This document shows positions 26,114-37,400 of a stretch of DNA of 64,000 nucleotides, in pieces. Position numbers and translations under genes: made by a program. The DNA is from Primulina eburnea. Lineage: Eukaryota > Streptophyta > Magnoliopsida > Lamiales > Gesneriaceae. The stretch covers positions 20,306 to 84,305 of the forward strand of contig NW_027330991.1 in the NCBI RefSeq assembly GCF_022965805.1. Direction: 5' to 3'. The notes under the pieces are model-generated. The model made no database searches. It was not told where the DNA came from and was given only the letters and a program-made list of their open reading frames with translations. Within the stretch, counting starts at the first letter, position 1. Each line of letters begins with the position of its first letter.

Positions 26114-27879
26114 TGTAAGGCCCGAGATTATATCATTTTAATCCGAGATTATTTAATTTACGAATTTTGGAATGATGAATTAGATTCCACGGTTTTTGTA
26201 ATTAATTAGGATTGAAATGGAATTAAAAAGAGTTGGGAGGGCCAAATTGCAAATAGTTAAGACTTCAGGGGCTACAGTGCAATAATGGGAAAGTGAGACA
26301 CTTGTCTTCTACCATGCAATTTAAGAGTAATCTTCAATTCACAATTCAGAAAGTTACGAGGGAAACAAAGGAAGCTTCAGGGAAAATTCCAACTTCTTCA
26401 TCTGTGAGAAATTTGATTTCTCAAGAGCCGGTTATCAGAATTTGAATCCGGACACAGTACCGTACTCCTCTCGACACGAGCTACAACTGGACGTAAGTTT
26501 TATTGAGTTCTGGTATCATTTGAAATTATGATGTTGTAGGAATTGGATATAATTCATATATGATGTTCTTGACATGTTAGACATCATAGAATCAAAGTCA
26601 GATCTGAAAACAGATTGATTCTGGAATTGTTATGAATTTTTGGAGGTATATTGATGTATACCGGACAGATTTGAATTATGATTGGATTATGGATTGTACT
26701 GGATATGGGTTATGGATTGTAACTATTATCTGGTGATGTTGTATTGACGGGGATAGTGGAATTGTACCGTTATACTGTTGATTTTGAATTAAATCCAGAT
26801 TGATCAGATTGTTATCGATTTGGGAGGTATATTGATATGAGATTATTGATATTGTGATTACCAGACAGACTGTGAATTCAGGACTTAGACTGAGCAGGAA
26901 ACCGAGACTGCAACGAAAGGTATAAGTCAATGTGGTATTGGGAGATGGACTTGAGTCGGCTTGGACTTGGGTTTCCCTAAATCACATACTTTATTTATTG
27001 CATTGATATTTGCATTTATTTTATTAATATACTTGTGCTCTTGATATTTAGATGACAGGTATTAGTCGAACTGTCTTGTGACACACCGTGCCGGATAGTG
27101 GTGGTATCGCCACGGCACATTGCACGATGTCACAAGATAGGATGCTAGCGATAGGGATACAGTCCATGACGGATAGGTCAGGACACTGGATGTATGGTTA
27201 TATCGAGTAATGGAATCCATTACGGAATTCGATATAGGAACACCATATTTGGTTATATCGAGTAAAGGGGTTGGAATTCTTCTATTACGGAATTCGATAT
27301 AGGAATACCGGGGCACTGGTTATATCGAGTAATAGAGATTATGGTTCCCTCCTTTACGGAATTCGATATAGGAATACCACATCTGGAAACCGGGATCCCT
27401 AGACTAGGATTGAGTCTAGTCTTAAATGATGTAGCTACGAGTATTGTTTATGTTTCGGATTAAGATACATATTCATGTTACCTGATTACATGCTTTATAT
27501 TTGTTTATATGATTGCATGTTTCGTTGATTTATACTGGGATTTATTCTCACCGGAGTTATCCGGCTGTTGTCTTGTCTGTATGTATACTTGACAACAGGT
27601 GGGACAGGATCAGGGTCCAGGAGATGAGGAGAGATCGTGATTAGAGTGGAGGCTCCGGACTTGGATTGTAGATAGGGTTGGACACTTGACATTAGTTGTC
27701 TAAACCTTAGTTGAATGTATGTTTGTAGTACAGGACTTGTACTTTTATATACTGAGTTGTATATTAGTTTGATTTCACTACGTTCCGCATTAAGAAAAAA
27801 AAAATTTTAGACCCTGTTTATAATTGATTAATTAGTCCCAATGATGATTAAGAACTTGATTAGCGTCCGGGTCCCCACA
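26114..27879 (+). mobile_element. Element B 5' LTR (1766 bp)
   Basis: Begins TGTAAGG directly after target copy CCATG and ends CCCCACA before the primer site. Compared with the other B LTRs in the window it has private bases near 26389 (A for G), 27019 (T for G), 27149 (A for C) and 27705 (C for T). It holds three hairpin repeats at 27196-27380. Short ORFs inside recur in every B LTR and have no known domain. Confidence 0.95.
27196..27380. repeat. Three inverted repeats with TATATCGA / TCGATATA arms in the B LTR
   Basis: Units start near 27196, 27251 and 27318. Each has GGTTATATCGAGTAA, a variable middle, then TTACGGAATTCGATATAGGA, so the outer arms pair. The repeats recur at equivalent places in the other B LTRs (about 33773-33957, 44279-44463 and 57825-58006). 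This is the AT-rich counterpart of the CpG dyad clusters in the other families; it too contains CpG in each arm. Confidence 0.8.
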
Positions 27880-27884
27880 ACAGG

Positions 27885-27896
27885 TGGTATCAGAGC
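27885..27896 (+). other. Primer-binding site (initiator tRNA-Met type), element B
   Basis: TGGTATCAGAGC lies 5 bases after the 5' LTR end. About 220 bp of untranslated leader without a recognisable feature separates it from the gag-pol start at 28119. Confidence 0.93.
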
Positions 27897-28118
27897 GATA
27901 GATCCCTTAGATTGAGATAGGAGATAGTGAGCGGGGTAGAATGTGTTTTCTTTCCTGCTTTTGATTGCTAGCATGATTCCTGTTTTAATACATGTTACCT
28001 GACTTATCTGCTATTGATATGGTATTGTGTATTATTGGAATGGATCAGCTGTAAGATGGTCCAGGGAGGCTTGAAACAGGATTATTGTTGGAATTGCTAA
28101 CCCTTTTGGTTATCAGAT

Positions 28119-31100
28119 ATGCCTCCGAGAAGAATGCCAGAACAGGGGAGTACCTCGAATCCTCCCATGGATGTGACACCTACAGCAATGGAGAAATTGC
28201 TGAAAAGGTTTCAGTCATTTCATCCACCGACTTTGAAAGGAACGGAGAACTCCGTGGAATGTGAAAGTTGGTTGGACGACATTGAATCACTGTTTGAATC
28301 TTTAGAGTATACTGAGGAAAAGAGGGTGAAACTGATAATACACCAGTTGCATGACGTTGCTAAACACTGGTGGATCACGACTAAAAGGGCATTGGAACAG
28401 CGAGGTACGGCCATTACCTGGAATGTGTTCAAATCTGAATTTTATCTACGGTTCTTTCCAGTTTCTTATAGGAAGGACAAGGGAGCCGAGTTTGCAAACC
28501 TGAAACAAGGCCAGTTGAACATTGAGGATTATGTGGCTAAGTTTTCGACATTGCTCCGAGTTGCTCCCCACGTAGCTGAACATGATGAGGCCGTAGCAGA
28601 TCAGTTCATAAATGGCCTAAATCCTGAGATTTTTACGCTGGTAAATACTGGGAGGCCCAACAACTTCACCGATGCCCTGAACAGAGCCAAGGGAGCCGAG
28701 GCAGGCTTGATGAGGCAGAGAGATGCTTCATTTGTGCTTCCAGCACCGGGACAGCAACAACCACCTCCTCGATTTGAAGGTGGCAGCAGCGGTAGCGGAA
28801 AGAAGGATTTCTTGAAGGCTAGAGGGAAGCAATTCAAGAAATCAGGGACTACCTCGTCCAGTTCGAGTGGCTCTAGACAGACCGGTCAGAGCCAGAGCTA
28901 TGCAGGACCGTACTGTAGTACTTGTGGAGGGAGGCATTCCACAGATCAGTGCCGAGGAGTAGTTGGCAGCTGTCGTATCTGTAGACAGCAGGGACACTTT
29001 GCCCGAGTGTGTCCACAGCGAGGTGCCCAGGGATCCCAGGCAGCTGAGTCATCTGGATCAGTGGCTCAGGCAGGTAGACGACCATCTGCCGTTCATTCCT
29101 TTCAGCCAGTACCGTCTCCTCTGTCACAGCAGAGGCCAGGAGAGGGCCAGACCGCGAGCCAGCTTCCTAGACAGCAGGTCCGATTGTTTGCTTTGACTGA
29201 TGAGCAAGCACAGGATGCACCTGATGATGTAGTTGCAGGTAACTGTTTTATTTCTGGTTATCCTGCATATGTACTGATTGATACTGGTGCATCACATACT
29301 TTTATGTCTGAGCGATTTGCTTTAATGCATGCATTGCCTGTTGAGTCCTTAGCTACTGTAGTATCTGTCACGTCTCCGTTAGGAACAGGTTTGATATCGG
29401 TGAAATCTGTGAAATCGTGTATACTGCAGTACGATGGGCATACGATTGAGTTAGACTGTATTGTGCTTGGTTTATCTGATTTTGATTGTATTGTCGGTAT
29501 CGACATGTTGACCAAGTACCGGGCTACAGTCGATTGTTTCCACAAGATAGTTCGATTCAGACCTGAGATGGCTGAGGAGTGGAAATTTTATGGTAAGGGT
29601 TCTAGAGCTAGAATTCCTTTGATATCTGCCATAAATATGACTCGATTATTGCAGAAGGGAGCGGATGGATTCCTGGTATATTCAGTTGATTTACTGAAGA
29701 CAAGCCCATCATTGGCGGACTTGCCAGTGGTGTGTGAGTTTGCTGATGTCTTTCCAGATGAGATTCCTGGATTGCCTCCGATTCGAGAGATAGACTTCAG
29801 CATAGAACTGATGCCAGGAACAGTTCCGATTTCGAGAGCTCCATACCGAATGGCACCGATCGAGTTGAAAGAGTTGAAAGAACAGTTGGAGGATTTACTG
29901 GCCAAGGGATATATCAGACCGAGTGTATCTCCTTGGGGTGCTCCAGTACTGTTCGTGAGAAAGAAAGACGGGTCGATGAGACTTTGTATCGACTACAGGC
30001 AACTGAATAAGGCAACGGTAAAGAATAAATATCCCTTGCCTCGTATTGATGATCTGTTTGATCAGTTGCAGGGTTCATCGGTATATTCCAAGATCGATCT
30101 GAGATCTGGATACCATCAACTGAGAGTCAGGGATTCTGATATCTCAAAGACAGCATTCAGAACGAGGTATGGACATTATGAGTTTATTGTCATGCCTTTT
30201 GGTTTGACGAATGCACCAGCGGTATTTATGGGATTGATGAACCGCGTCTTTCAGAAATACTTGGATGATTTTGTTATCATATTCATTGATGATATATTGA
30301 TTTATTCAAAAAATATGATTGAGCATGCTAATCATCTGAGGACTGTGTTGAGAATTTTGAGGGCAGAGAAACTGTATGCTAAATTATCGAAATGCGAGTT
30401 TTGGCTGAAACCGGTTGTGTTTTTGGGTCACATTATATCGGGAGACGGTATATCAGTTGATCCTAGTAAGGTTGAAGCCGTGATGAGTTGGCCGAGACCT
30501 ATATCTGTACCAGAAATTCGCAGTTTTATGGGTTTGGCAGGATATTATCGACGATTTATTAAATATTTCTCGAGTATTGCCAAACCGATTACGCAGTTAA
30601 CTCAGAAGAATGTTCCATTCGTGTGGACAAAAGACTGTGAATCCAGTTTTCTTGAGTTGAAAAAGAGACTGACCAGTGCGCCTGTGTTGACGATTCCTTC
30701 AGGCACTGGTGGATTTGTTGTTTATTGTGATGCATCTCACCGAGGATTGGGTTGTGTTTTGATGCAGCGAGGGCATGTGATTGCTTATGCCTCAAGACAG
30801 TTGAAACCCCATGAAACTCGTTACCCAATTCATGATCTTGAATTGGCAGCCATAGTCTTTGCATTGAAGATATGGCGGCATTATCTGTACGGTGAAAAAT
30901 TTGAGATATATTCTGATCACAAAAGCTTGAAATATCTGTTTTCGCAATCAGAGCTGAATATGAGACAGCGGAGATGGCTGGATTTACTGAAAGACTTTGA
31001 TTGTGAGATTAAATATTATCCAGGGAAGTCCAATGCAGCAGCAGATGCGTTGAGTCGAAAGGTATGTGCACTATCCTTATCGACGATAGGTGTCTCGAAT

Positions 31101-32411
31101 TTGATAGAAAACTGCTGTTTGTCTGGATTAGCTTTTGAGACGGATTGTCAGCCTCTAAGATTATATGCAATTCGAGCTGAACCAGAATTGATATTGAGAA
31201 TCAAAGAGGCGCAGAAAATTGATCAGAACGTACAGAATTCGATTGCGATGGTTAGATCTGGACATCAATCGGAATATCAGGTTCGTGACAATGTCTTGTA
31301 TGTGAATAATCGTCTTGTTGTGCCAAATGTTTCAGATTTGAGACAGCGGATATTGACAGAAGCGCACAACAGTCGTTTTAGCATTCATCCTGGTGGCAGG
31401 AAAATGTATAATGATTTAAAGACACAGTATTGGTGGAAACCAATGAAATCTGATGTGACTGAATTTGTAGCCAAGTGTCTGAATTGCCAACAGGTGAAGG
31501 TTGAAAGAAAGAAACCAGGAGGATTGTTACAGAGTTTGTCCATTCCTGAATGGAAATGGGATCACATTTCCATGGATTTTATGACACAGTTGCCGAGATC
31601 CTCCCGAGGTTGTGATGCGATTTGGGTCGTGATTGATCGATTGACCAAATCTGCATGTTTTATTCCATACAAAATGACCTACAGGTATGACCAGATGGCC
31701 GATGTTTATATCCGAGAAGTGATTAGATTGCACGGAGTGCCGAAGTCGATTGTTTCAGATCGTGATCCTCGATTCACTTCGCACTTCTGGCAGAGTTTGC
31801 AGCAAGCTCTTGGTACGAAATTGCATTTGAGTACCGCATATCATCCACAAACTGACGGACAGTCAGAGCGTACGATCCAGACATTGGAAGATATGTTGAG
31901 AGCTATAGTGCTGGATTTTAGCACTAATTGGCAAGAAGCATTGCCACTTTGTGAATTTTCGTACAACAATAGTTATCAAACGAGTATTGAGATGGCACCA
32001 TTTGAAGCGTTGTACGGAAAGAAGTGCAGATCCCCATTATATTGGGATGATATCTCTGAAGTTCCTGAGACTGGACCGGATATGATCAGAGATATGACCG
32101 AGAAAGTTAAATTGATTCAAAAGAAAATGAAGGCAGCTCAGGACAGACAGGCCAAATATGCCAACCTTCAACGACGACCGTTGGTATTTGAGACTGGAGA
32201 CCGAGTATTCATGAAGATTTCTCCTTTCAGAGGTGTTGTCAGATTTGGCAAGAAAGTGAAATTGTCTCCAAGATATGTAGGTCCATATGAGATTCTTGAA
32301 AAGATAGGAGATCGTGCCTATCGACTAGCATTGCCGCCTTCATTATCTGGAATACATGATGTTTTCATGTATCAATGCTGCGGAAATATCTCCCTGATGA
32401 TTCTCACGTGA
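28119..32411 (+). CDS. gag-pol: Gag-Pol polyprotein of element B (frameshifted near its C-terminus)
   Basis: 1430 residues as read. Gag domain at about 35-200 ([10 protein letters not shown] block, [15 protein letters not shown]). Two zinc knuckles follow: C266, C269, H273, C278 and C285, C288, H293, C298. The protease has DTGAS at 388-392. Reverse transcriptase runs about 570-780, with FIDDILIYS and its Asp pair near residues 724-725. RNase H has DAS at 871-873 and ADALSR at 975-980. The integrase has an HHCC zinc domain (H1083, H1090, C1120, C1123) and the catalytic triad D1153, D1214, E1250 with D-35-E spacing. All key residues are present. Near 32366 a single base is missing compared with the expected frame, so the last residues are out of frame and the chromodomain-like tail lies in the next frame. 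Inferred: the enzymes may be intact but targeting is impaired. Confidence 0.93.
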   Translation: MPPRRMPEQGSTSNPPMDVTPTAMEKLLKRFQSFHPPTLKGTENSVECESWLDDIESLFESLEYTEEKRVKLIIHQLHDVAKHWWITTKRALEQRGTAITWNVFKSEFYLRFFPVSYRKDKGAEFANLKQGQLNIEDYVAKFSTLLRVAPHVAEHDEAVADQFINGLNPEIFTLVNTGRPNNFTDALNRAKGAEAGLMRQRDASFVLPAPGQQQPPPRFEGGSSGSGKKDFLKARGKQFKKSGTTSSSSSGSRQTGQSQSYAGPYCSTCGGRHSTDQCRGVVGSCRICRQQGHFARVCPQRGAQGSQAAESSGSVAQAGRRPSAVHSFQPVPSPLSQQRPGEGQTASQLPRQQVRLFALTDEQAQDAPDDVVAGNCFISGYPAYVLIDTGASHTFMSERFALMHALPVESLATVVSVTSPLGTGLISVKSVKSCILQYDGHTIELDCIVLGLSDFDCIVGIDMLTKYRATVDCFHKIVRFRPEMAEEWKFYGKGSRARIPLISAINMTRLLQKGADGFLVYSVDLLKTSPSLADLPVVCEFADVFPDEIPGLPPIREIDFSIELMPGTVPISRAPYRMAPIELKELKEQLEDLLAKGYIRPSVSPWGAPVLFVRKKDGSMRLCIDYRQLNKATVKNKYPLPRIDDLFDQLQGSSVYSKIDLRSGYHQLRVRDSDISKTAFRTRYGHYEFIVMPFGLTNAPAVFMGLMNRVFQKYLDDFVIIFIDDILIYSKNMIEHANHLRTVLRILRAEKLYAKLSKCEFWLKPVVFLGHIISGDGISVDPSKVEAVMSWPRPISVPEIRSFMGLAGYYRRFIKYFSSIAKPITQLTQKNVPFVWTKDCESSFLELKKRLTSAPVLTIPSGTGGFVVYCDASHRGLGCVLMQRGHVIAYASRQLKPHETRYPIHDLELAAIVFALKIWRHYLYGEKFEIYSDHKSLKYLFSQSELNMRQRRWLDLLKDFDCEIKYYPGKSNAAADALSRKVCALSLSTIGVSNLIENCCLSGLAFETDCQPLRLYAIRAEPELILRIKEAQKIDQNVQNSIAMVRSGHQSEYQVRDNVLYVNNRLVVPNVSDLRQRILTEAHNSRFSIHPGGRKMYNDLKTQYWWKPMKSDVTEFVAKCLNCQQVKVERKKPGGLLQSLSIPEWKWDHISMDFMTQLPRSSRGCDAIWVVIDRLTKSACFIPYKMTYRYDQMADVYIREVIRLHGVPKSIVSDRDPRFTSHFWQSLQQALGTKLHLSTAYHPQTDGQSERTIQTLEDMLRAIVLDFSTNWQEALPLCEFSYNNSYQTSIEMAPFEALYGKKCRSPLYWDDISEVPETGPDMIRDMTEKVKLIQKKMKAAQDRQAKYANLQRRPLVFETGDRVFMKISPFRGVVRFGKKVKLSPRYVGPYEILEKIGDRAYRLALPPSLSGIHDVFMYQCCGNISLMILT

Positions 32412-32611
32412 TTCAACCAGACGAGACTGAGCTGGATGAGACATTGAGTTATGTCAAGAAACCGATCCGGATTATAGATCGTAAAGAAAAACAGCTCAGA
32501 ACAAAGAGGATTCCTCTTGTGAAAGTTCAATGGACTCGTCATGGCGTTGAAGAAGCCACTTGGGAGACTGAATCAGATATGAGACAGGAATTCCCAGCAT
32601 TGTTTCACTGA
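32366..32611 (+). pseudogene. Out-of-frame C-terminal tail of element B polyprotein (chromodomain-like)
   Basis: This frame reads on from the end of the integrase C-terminal region with the usual motif [12 protein letters not shown], then RIIDRKEKQLR, VKVQWTRHG and EEATWE, closing at 32611. The VKVxW...EEATWE pattern is the chromodomain-like end of plant chromovirus integrases, thought to bind chromatin marks and steer insertion. Being in a different frame from 28119-32411, it would not be made as part of the polyprotein unless frameshifting occurs. The equivalent region of element C is in frame, which supports a mutation here. Confidence 0.85.
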
Positions 32612-32677
32612 TGTAAATTTCTGATTTGATTGCCTGTGATATGATTGTTTGAGATTTCGAGGACGAAATCATGTCTC

Positions 32678-32690
32678 AGAGGGGGAGAAT
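32678..32690 (+). other. Polypurine tract of element B
   Basis: AGAGGGGGAGAAT sits directly before the 3' LTR start at 32691. The preceding untranslated stretch (32612-32677) includes TTTCGAGGACGAAATC, a motif also seen just before the polypurine tract in element D. Confidence 0.9.
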
Positions 32691-34456
32691 TGTAAGGCCC
32701 GAGATTATATCATTTTAATCCGAGATTATTTAATTTACGAATTTTGGAATGATGAATTAGATTCCACGGTTTTTGTAATTAATTAGGATTGAAATGGAAT
32801 TAAAAAGAGTTGGGAGGGCCAAATTGCAAATAGTTAAGACTTCAGGGGCTACAGTGCAATAATGGGAAAGTGAGACACTTGTCTTCTACCATGCAATTTA
32901 AGAGTAATCTTCAATTCACAATTCAGAAAGTTACGAGGGAAACAAAGGAAGCTTCAGGGAAAGTTCCAACTTCTTCATCTGTGAGAAATTTGATTTCTCA
33001 AGAGCCGGTTATCAGAATTTGAATCCGGACACAGTACCGTACTCCTCTCGACACGAGCTACAACTGGACGTAAGTTTTATTGAGTTCTGGTATCATTTGA
33101 AATTATGATGTTGTAGGAATTGGATATAATTCATATATGATGTTCTTGACATGTTAGACATCATAGAATCAAAGTCAGATCTGAAAACAGATTGATTCTG
33201 GAATTGTTATGAATTTTTGGAGGTATATTGATGTATACCGGACAGATTTGAATTATGATTGGATTATGGATTGTACTGGATATGGGTTATGGATTGTAAC
33301 TATTATCTGGTGATGTTGTATTGACGGGGATAGTGGAATTGTACCGTTATACTGTTGATTTTGAATTAAATCCAGATTGATCAGATTGTTATCGATTTGG
33401 GAGGTATATTGATATGAGATTATTGATATTGTGATTACCAGACAGACTGTGAATTCAGGACTTAGACTGAGCAGGAAACCGAGAATGCAACGAAAGGTAT
33501 AAGTCAATGTGGTATTGGGAGATGGACTTGAGTCGGCTTGGACTTGGGTTTCCCTAAATCACATACTTTATTTATTGCATTGATATTTGCATTTATTTGA
33601 TTAATATACTTGTGCTCTTGATATTTAGATGACAGGTATTAGTCGAACTGTCTTGTGACACACCGTGCCGGATAGTGGTGGTATCGCCACGGCACATTGC
33701 ACGATGTCACAAGATAGGATGCTAGCGATAGGGCTACAGTCCATGACGGATAGGTCAGGACACTGGATGTATGGTTATATCGAGTAATGGAATCCATTAC
33801 GGAATTCGATATAGGAACACCATATTTGGTTATATCGAGTAAAGGGGTTGGAATTCTTCTATTACGGAATTCGATATAGGAATACCGGGGCACTGGTTAT
33901 ATCGAGTAATAGAGATTATGGTTCCCTCCTTTACGGAATTCGATATAGGAATACCACATCTGGAAACCGGGATCCCTAGACTAGGATTGAGTCTAGTCTT
34001 AAATGATGTAGCTACGAGTATTGTTTATGTTTCGGATTAAGATACATATTCATGTTACCTGATTACATGCTTTATATTTGTTTATATGATTGCATGTTTC
34101 GTTGATTTATACTGGGATTTATTCTCACCGGAGTTATCCGGCTGTTGTCTTGTCTGTATGTATACTTGACAACAGGTGGGACAGGATCAGGGTCCAGGAG
34201 ATGAGGAGAGATCGTGATTAGAGTGGAGGCTCCGGACTTGGATTGTAGATAGGGTTGGACACTTGACATTAGTTGTCTAAACTTTAGTTGAATGTATGTT
34301 TGTAGTACAGGACTTGTACTTTTATATACTGAGTTGTATATTAGTTTGATTTCACTACGTTCCGCATTAAGAAAAAAAAAATTTTAGACCCTGTTTATAA
34401 TTGATTAATTAGTCCCAATGATGATTAAGAACTTGATTAGCGTCCGGGTCCCCACA
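32691..34456 (+). mobile_element. Element B 3' LTR (1766 bp)
   Basis: Same length as the 5' LTR. It shares the majority base with the solo LTR at most sites where the two B LTRs differ, and has one private change near 33484 (GAGAATGCAAC). It ends at 34456, followed by target copy CCATG. Confidence 0.95.
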
Positions 34457-37400
34457 CCATGCAAACTAACGACTTCTCTAAAGAACATATCCGCAATGTT
34501 TGAAGCATCATCGGTTTTATGACAAGCTATAAAATGTGCCATCTTAGATAATCTATCCACAACAACAAAAATAAAATCCCTCCCCTTCTTAGTCCTAGGC
34601 GACCCCAAAATAAAGTCCATAGAAATGTCAATCCAAGTTCTTTTTAAAAATAGCACGCAAAAGTGTTCCCAAAGTTCTATTGACAACTTTAGTTTGTCCA
34701 TCCGTTTGAGGATGACAAGTAGTAGAAAACAACAATTTTGTGCCAAGTTTAGCCCATAAAGTCTTCCAAAAGTAACTCAAGAATTTAACATCGCGACCAG
34801 AAACAATAGTCCTAGGCATGCCATGCAACCTAACGACTTCTCTAAAGTACAAATCCGCAATGTTTGAAGCATCATCGTTTTATGACAAGCAATAAAATGT
34901 GCCATCTTAGAAATCTATCCACAACAACAAAAATAGAATCCCTCCCCTTCTTTGTCTTAGGCGACCCCAAAATAAAGTCCATAGAAATGTCAATCCAAGT
35001 TCTTTTTAAGAATAGCACACAAAGGTGTTCTCAAAGTTCTATTGACAACTTAAGTTTGTCCATCCGTTTGAGGATGACAAGTAGTAGAAAACAACAATTT
35101 TGTGCCAAGTTTAGCCCATAAAGTCTTCCAAAAGTAACTCAAGAATTTAACATCGCGACCAGAAACAAAAGTCCTAGGCACTCCATGCAACCTAACGACT
35201 TCTCTAAAGAACAAATCCGCAATGTTTGAAGCATCATCGGTTTTATGACAAGCTATAAAATGTGCCATCTTAGAGAATCTATCCACAACAACAAAAATAG
35301 AATCCCTCCCCTTCTTAGTCCTAGGCAACCCCAAAATAAAGTCCATAGAAATGTCAATCCAAGTTCTTTTTAAGAATAGCACGCAAAAGTGTTCCCAAAG
35401 TTCTATTGACAACTTCAGTTTGTCCATCCGTTTGAGGATGACAAGTAGTAGAAAACAACAATTTTGTGCCAAGTTTAGCTCATAAAGTCTTCCAAAAGTA
35501 ACTCAAGAATTTAACATCGCGACCAGAATCAATTGTCCTAGGCATGCCATGCAACTTAACGACTTCTCTAAAGAACAAATCCGCAATGTTTGAAGCATCA
35601 TCAGTTTTATGACAAGCTATAAAATGTGCCATCTTAGAGAATCTATCCACAACAACAAAAATAGAATCCCTCCCCTTCTTAGTCCTAGGCAACCCCAAAA
35701 TAAAGTCCATAGAAATGTCAATCCAAGTTCTTTTTAAGAATAGCACGCAAAAGTGTTCCCAAAGTTCTATTGACAACTTCAGTTTGTCCATCCGTTTGAG
35801 GATGACAAGTAGTAGAAAACAACAATTTTGTGCCAAGTTTAGCTCATAAAGTCTTCCAAAAGTAACTCAAGAATTTAACATCGCGACCAGAATCAATTGT
35901 CCTAGGCATGCCATGCAACTTAACGACTTCTCTAAAGAACAAATCCGCAATGTTTGAAGCATCATCGGTTTTATGACAAGCTATAAAATGTGCCATCTTA
36001 GAGAATCTATCCACAACAACAAAAATAGAATCCCTCCCCTTCTTAGTCCTAGGCAACCCCAAAATAAAGTCCATAGAAATGTCAATCCAAGTTCTTTTTA
36101 AGAATAGCACGCAAAAGTGTTCCCAAAGTTTTATTGACAACTTCAGTTTGTCCATCCGTTTTAGGATGACAAGTAGTAGAAAACAACAATTTTGTGCCAA
36201 GTTTAGCCCATAAAGTCTTCCAATAGTAACTAAAGAATTTAACATCGCGACCAGAAACAATAGTCCTAGGCATGCCATGCAACCTAACGACTTCTCTAAA
36301 GTACAAATCTACAATGTTTGAAGCATCATCGGTTTTATGACAAGCTATAAAATGTGCCATCTTAGAGAATCTATCCACAACAACAAAAATAGAATCCCTC
36401 CCCTTCTTTGTCTTAGGCGACCCCAAAATAAAGTCCATAGAAATGTCAATCCAAGTTCTTTTTAAGAATAGCAAACAAAGGTGTTCCCAAAGTTCTATTG
36501 ACAACTTAAGTTTGTCCATCCGTTTGAGGATGACAAGTAGTAGAAAACAACAATTTTGTGCCAAGTTTAGCCCATAAAGTCTTCCAAAAGTAACTCAAGA
36601 ATTTAACATCGCGACCAGAAACAAAAGTCCTAGGCACTCCATGCAACCTAACGACTTCTCTAAAGAACAAATCCGCAATGTTTGAAGCATCATCGGTTTT
36701 ATGACAAGCTATAAAATGTGCCATCTTAGAGAATCTATCCACAACAACAAAAATAGAATCCCTCCCCTTCTTAGTCCTAGGCAACCCCAAAATAAAGTCC
36801 ATAGAAATGTCAATCCAAGTTCTTTTTAAGAATAGCACGCAAAAGTGTTCCCAAAGTTCTATTGACAACTTCAGTTTGTCCATCCGTTTGAGGATGACAA
36901 GTAGTAGAAAACAACAATTTTGTGCCAAGTTTAGCTCATAAAGTCTTCCAAAAGTAACTCAAGAATTTAACATCGCGACCAGAATCAATTGTCCTAGGCA
37001 TGCCATGCAACTTAACGACTTCTCTAAAGAACAAATCCGCAATGTTTGAAGCATCATCGGTTTTATGACAAGCTATAAAATGTGCCATCTTAGAGAATCT
37101 ATCCACAACAACAAAAATAGAATCCCTCCCCTTCTTAGTCCTAGGCGACCCCAAAATAAAGTCCATAGAAATGTCAATCCAAGTTCTTTTTAAGAATAGC
37201 ACGCAAAAGTGTTCCCAAAGTTCTATTGACAACTTCAGTTTGTCCATCCGTTTGAGGATGACAAGTAGTAGAAAACAACAATTTTGTGCCAAGTTTAGCC
37301 TATAAAGTCTTCCAAAAGTAACTCAAGAATTTAACATCGCGACCAGAAACAATAGTCCTAGGCACTCCATGCAACCTAACGACTTCTCTAAAGAACAAAT

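Larger units (their letters stand above)
26114..34456 (+). mobile_element. Element B: full-length Ty3/gypsy chromovirus-type retrotransposon
   Basis: 8343 bp, inserted in the satellite with a perfect 5-bp target duplication, CCATG at 26109-26113 and 34457-34461. LTRs of exactly 1766 bp (26114-27879 and 32691-34456) begin TGTAAGGCCC and end GTCCCCACA. Internal order is primer site, gag, protease, RT, RNase H, integrase, chromodomain-like tail and polypurine tract, the Ty3/gypsy order. I noted about five differences between the LTRs (near 26389, 27019, 27149, 27705 and 33484), so it is young but not brand new. One base is missing near 32366 in the coding region. Confidence 0.96.

Noticed and set aside
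28119..32411. Endogenous pararetrovirus (caulimovirid)
   Set aside because: There are true LTRs, target duplications, and an integrase after RNase H with a chromodomain-like end; no movement protein is seen. This is Ty3/gypsy.
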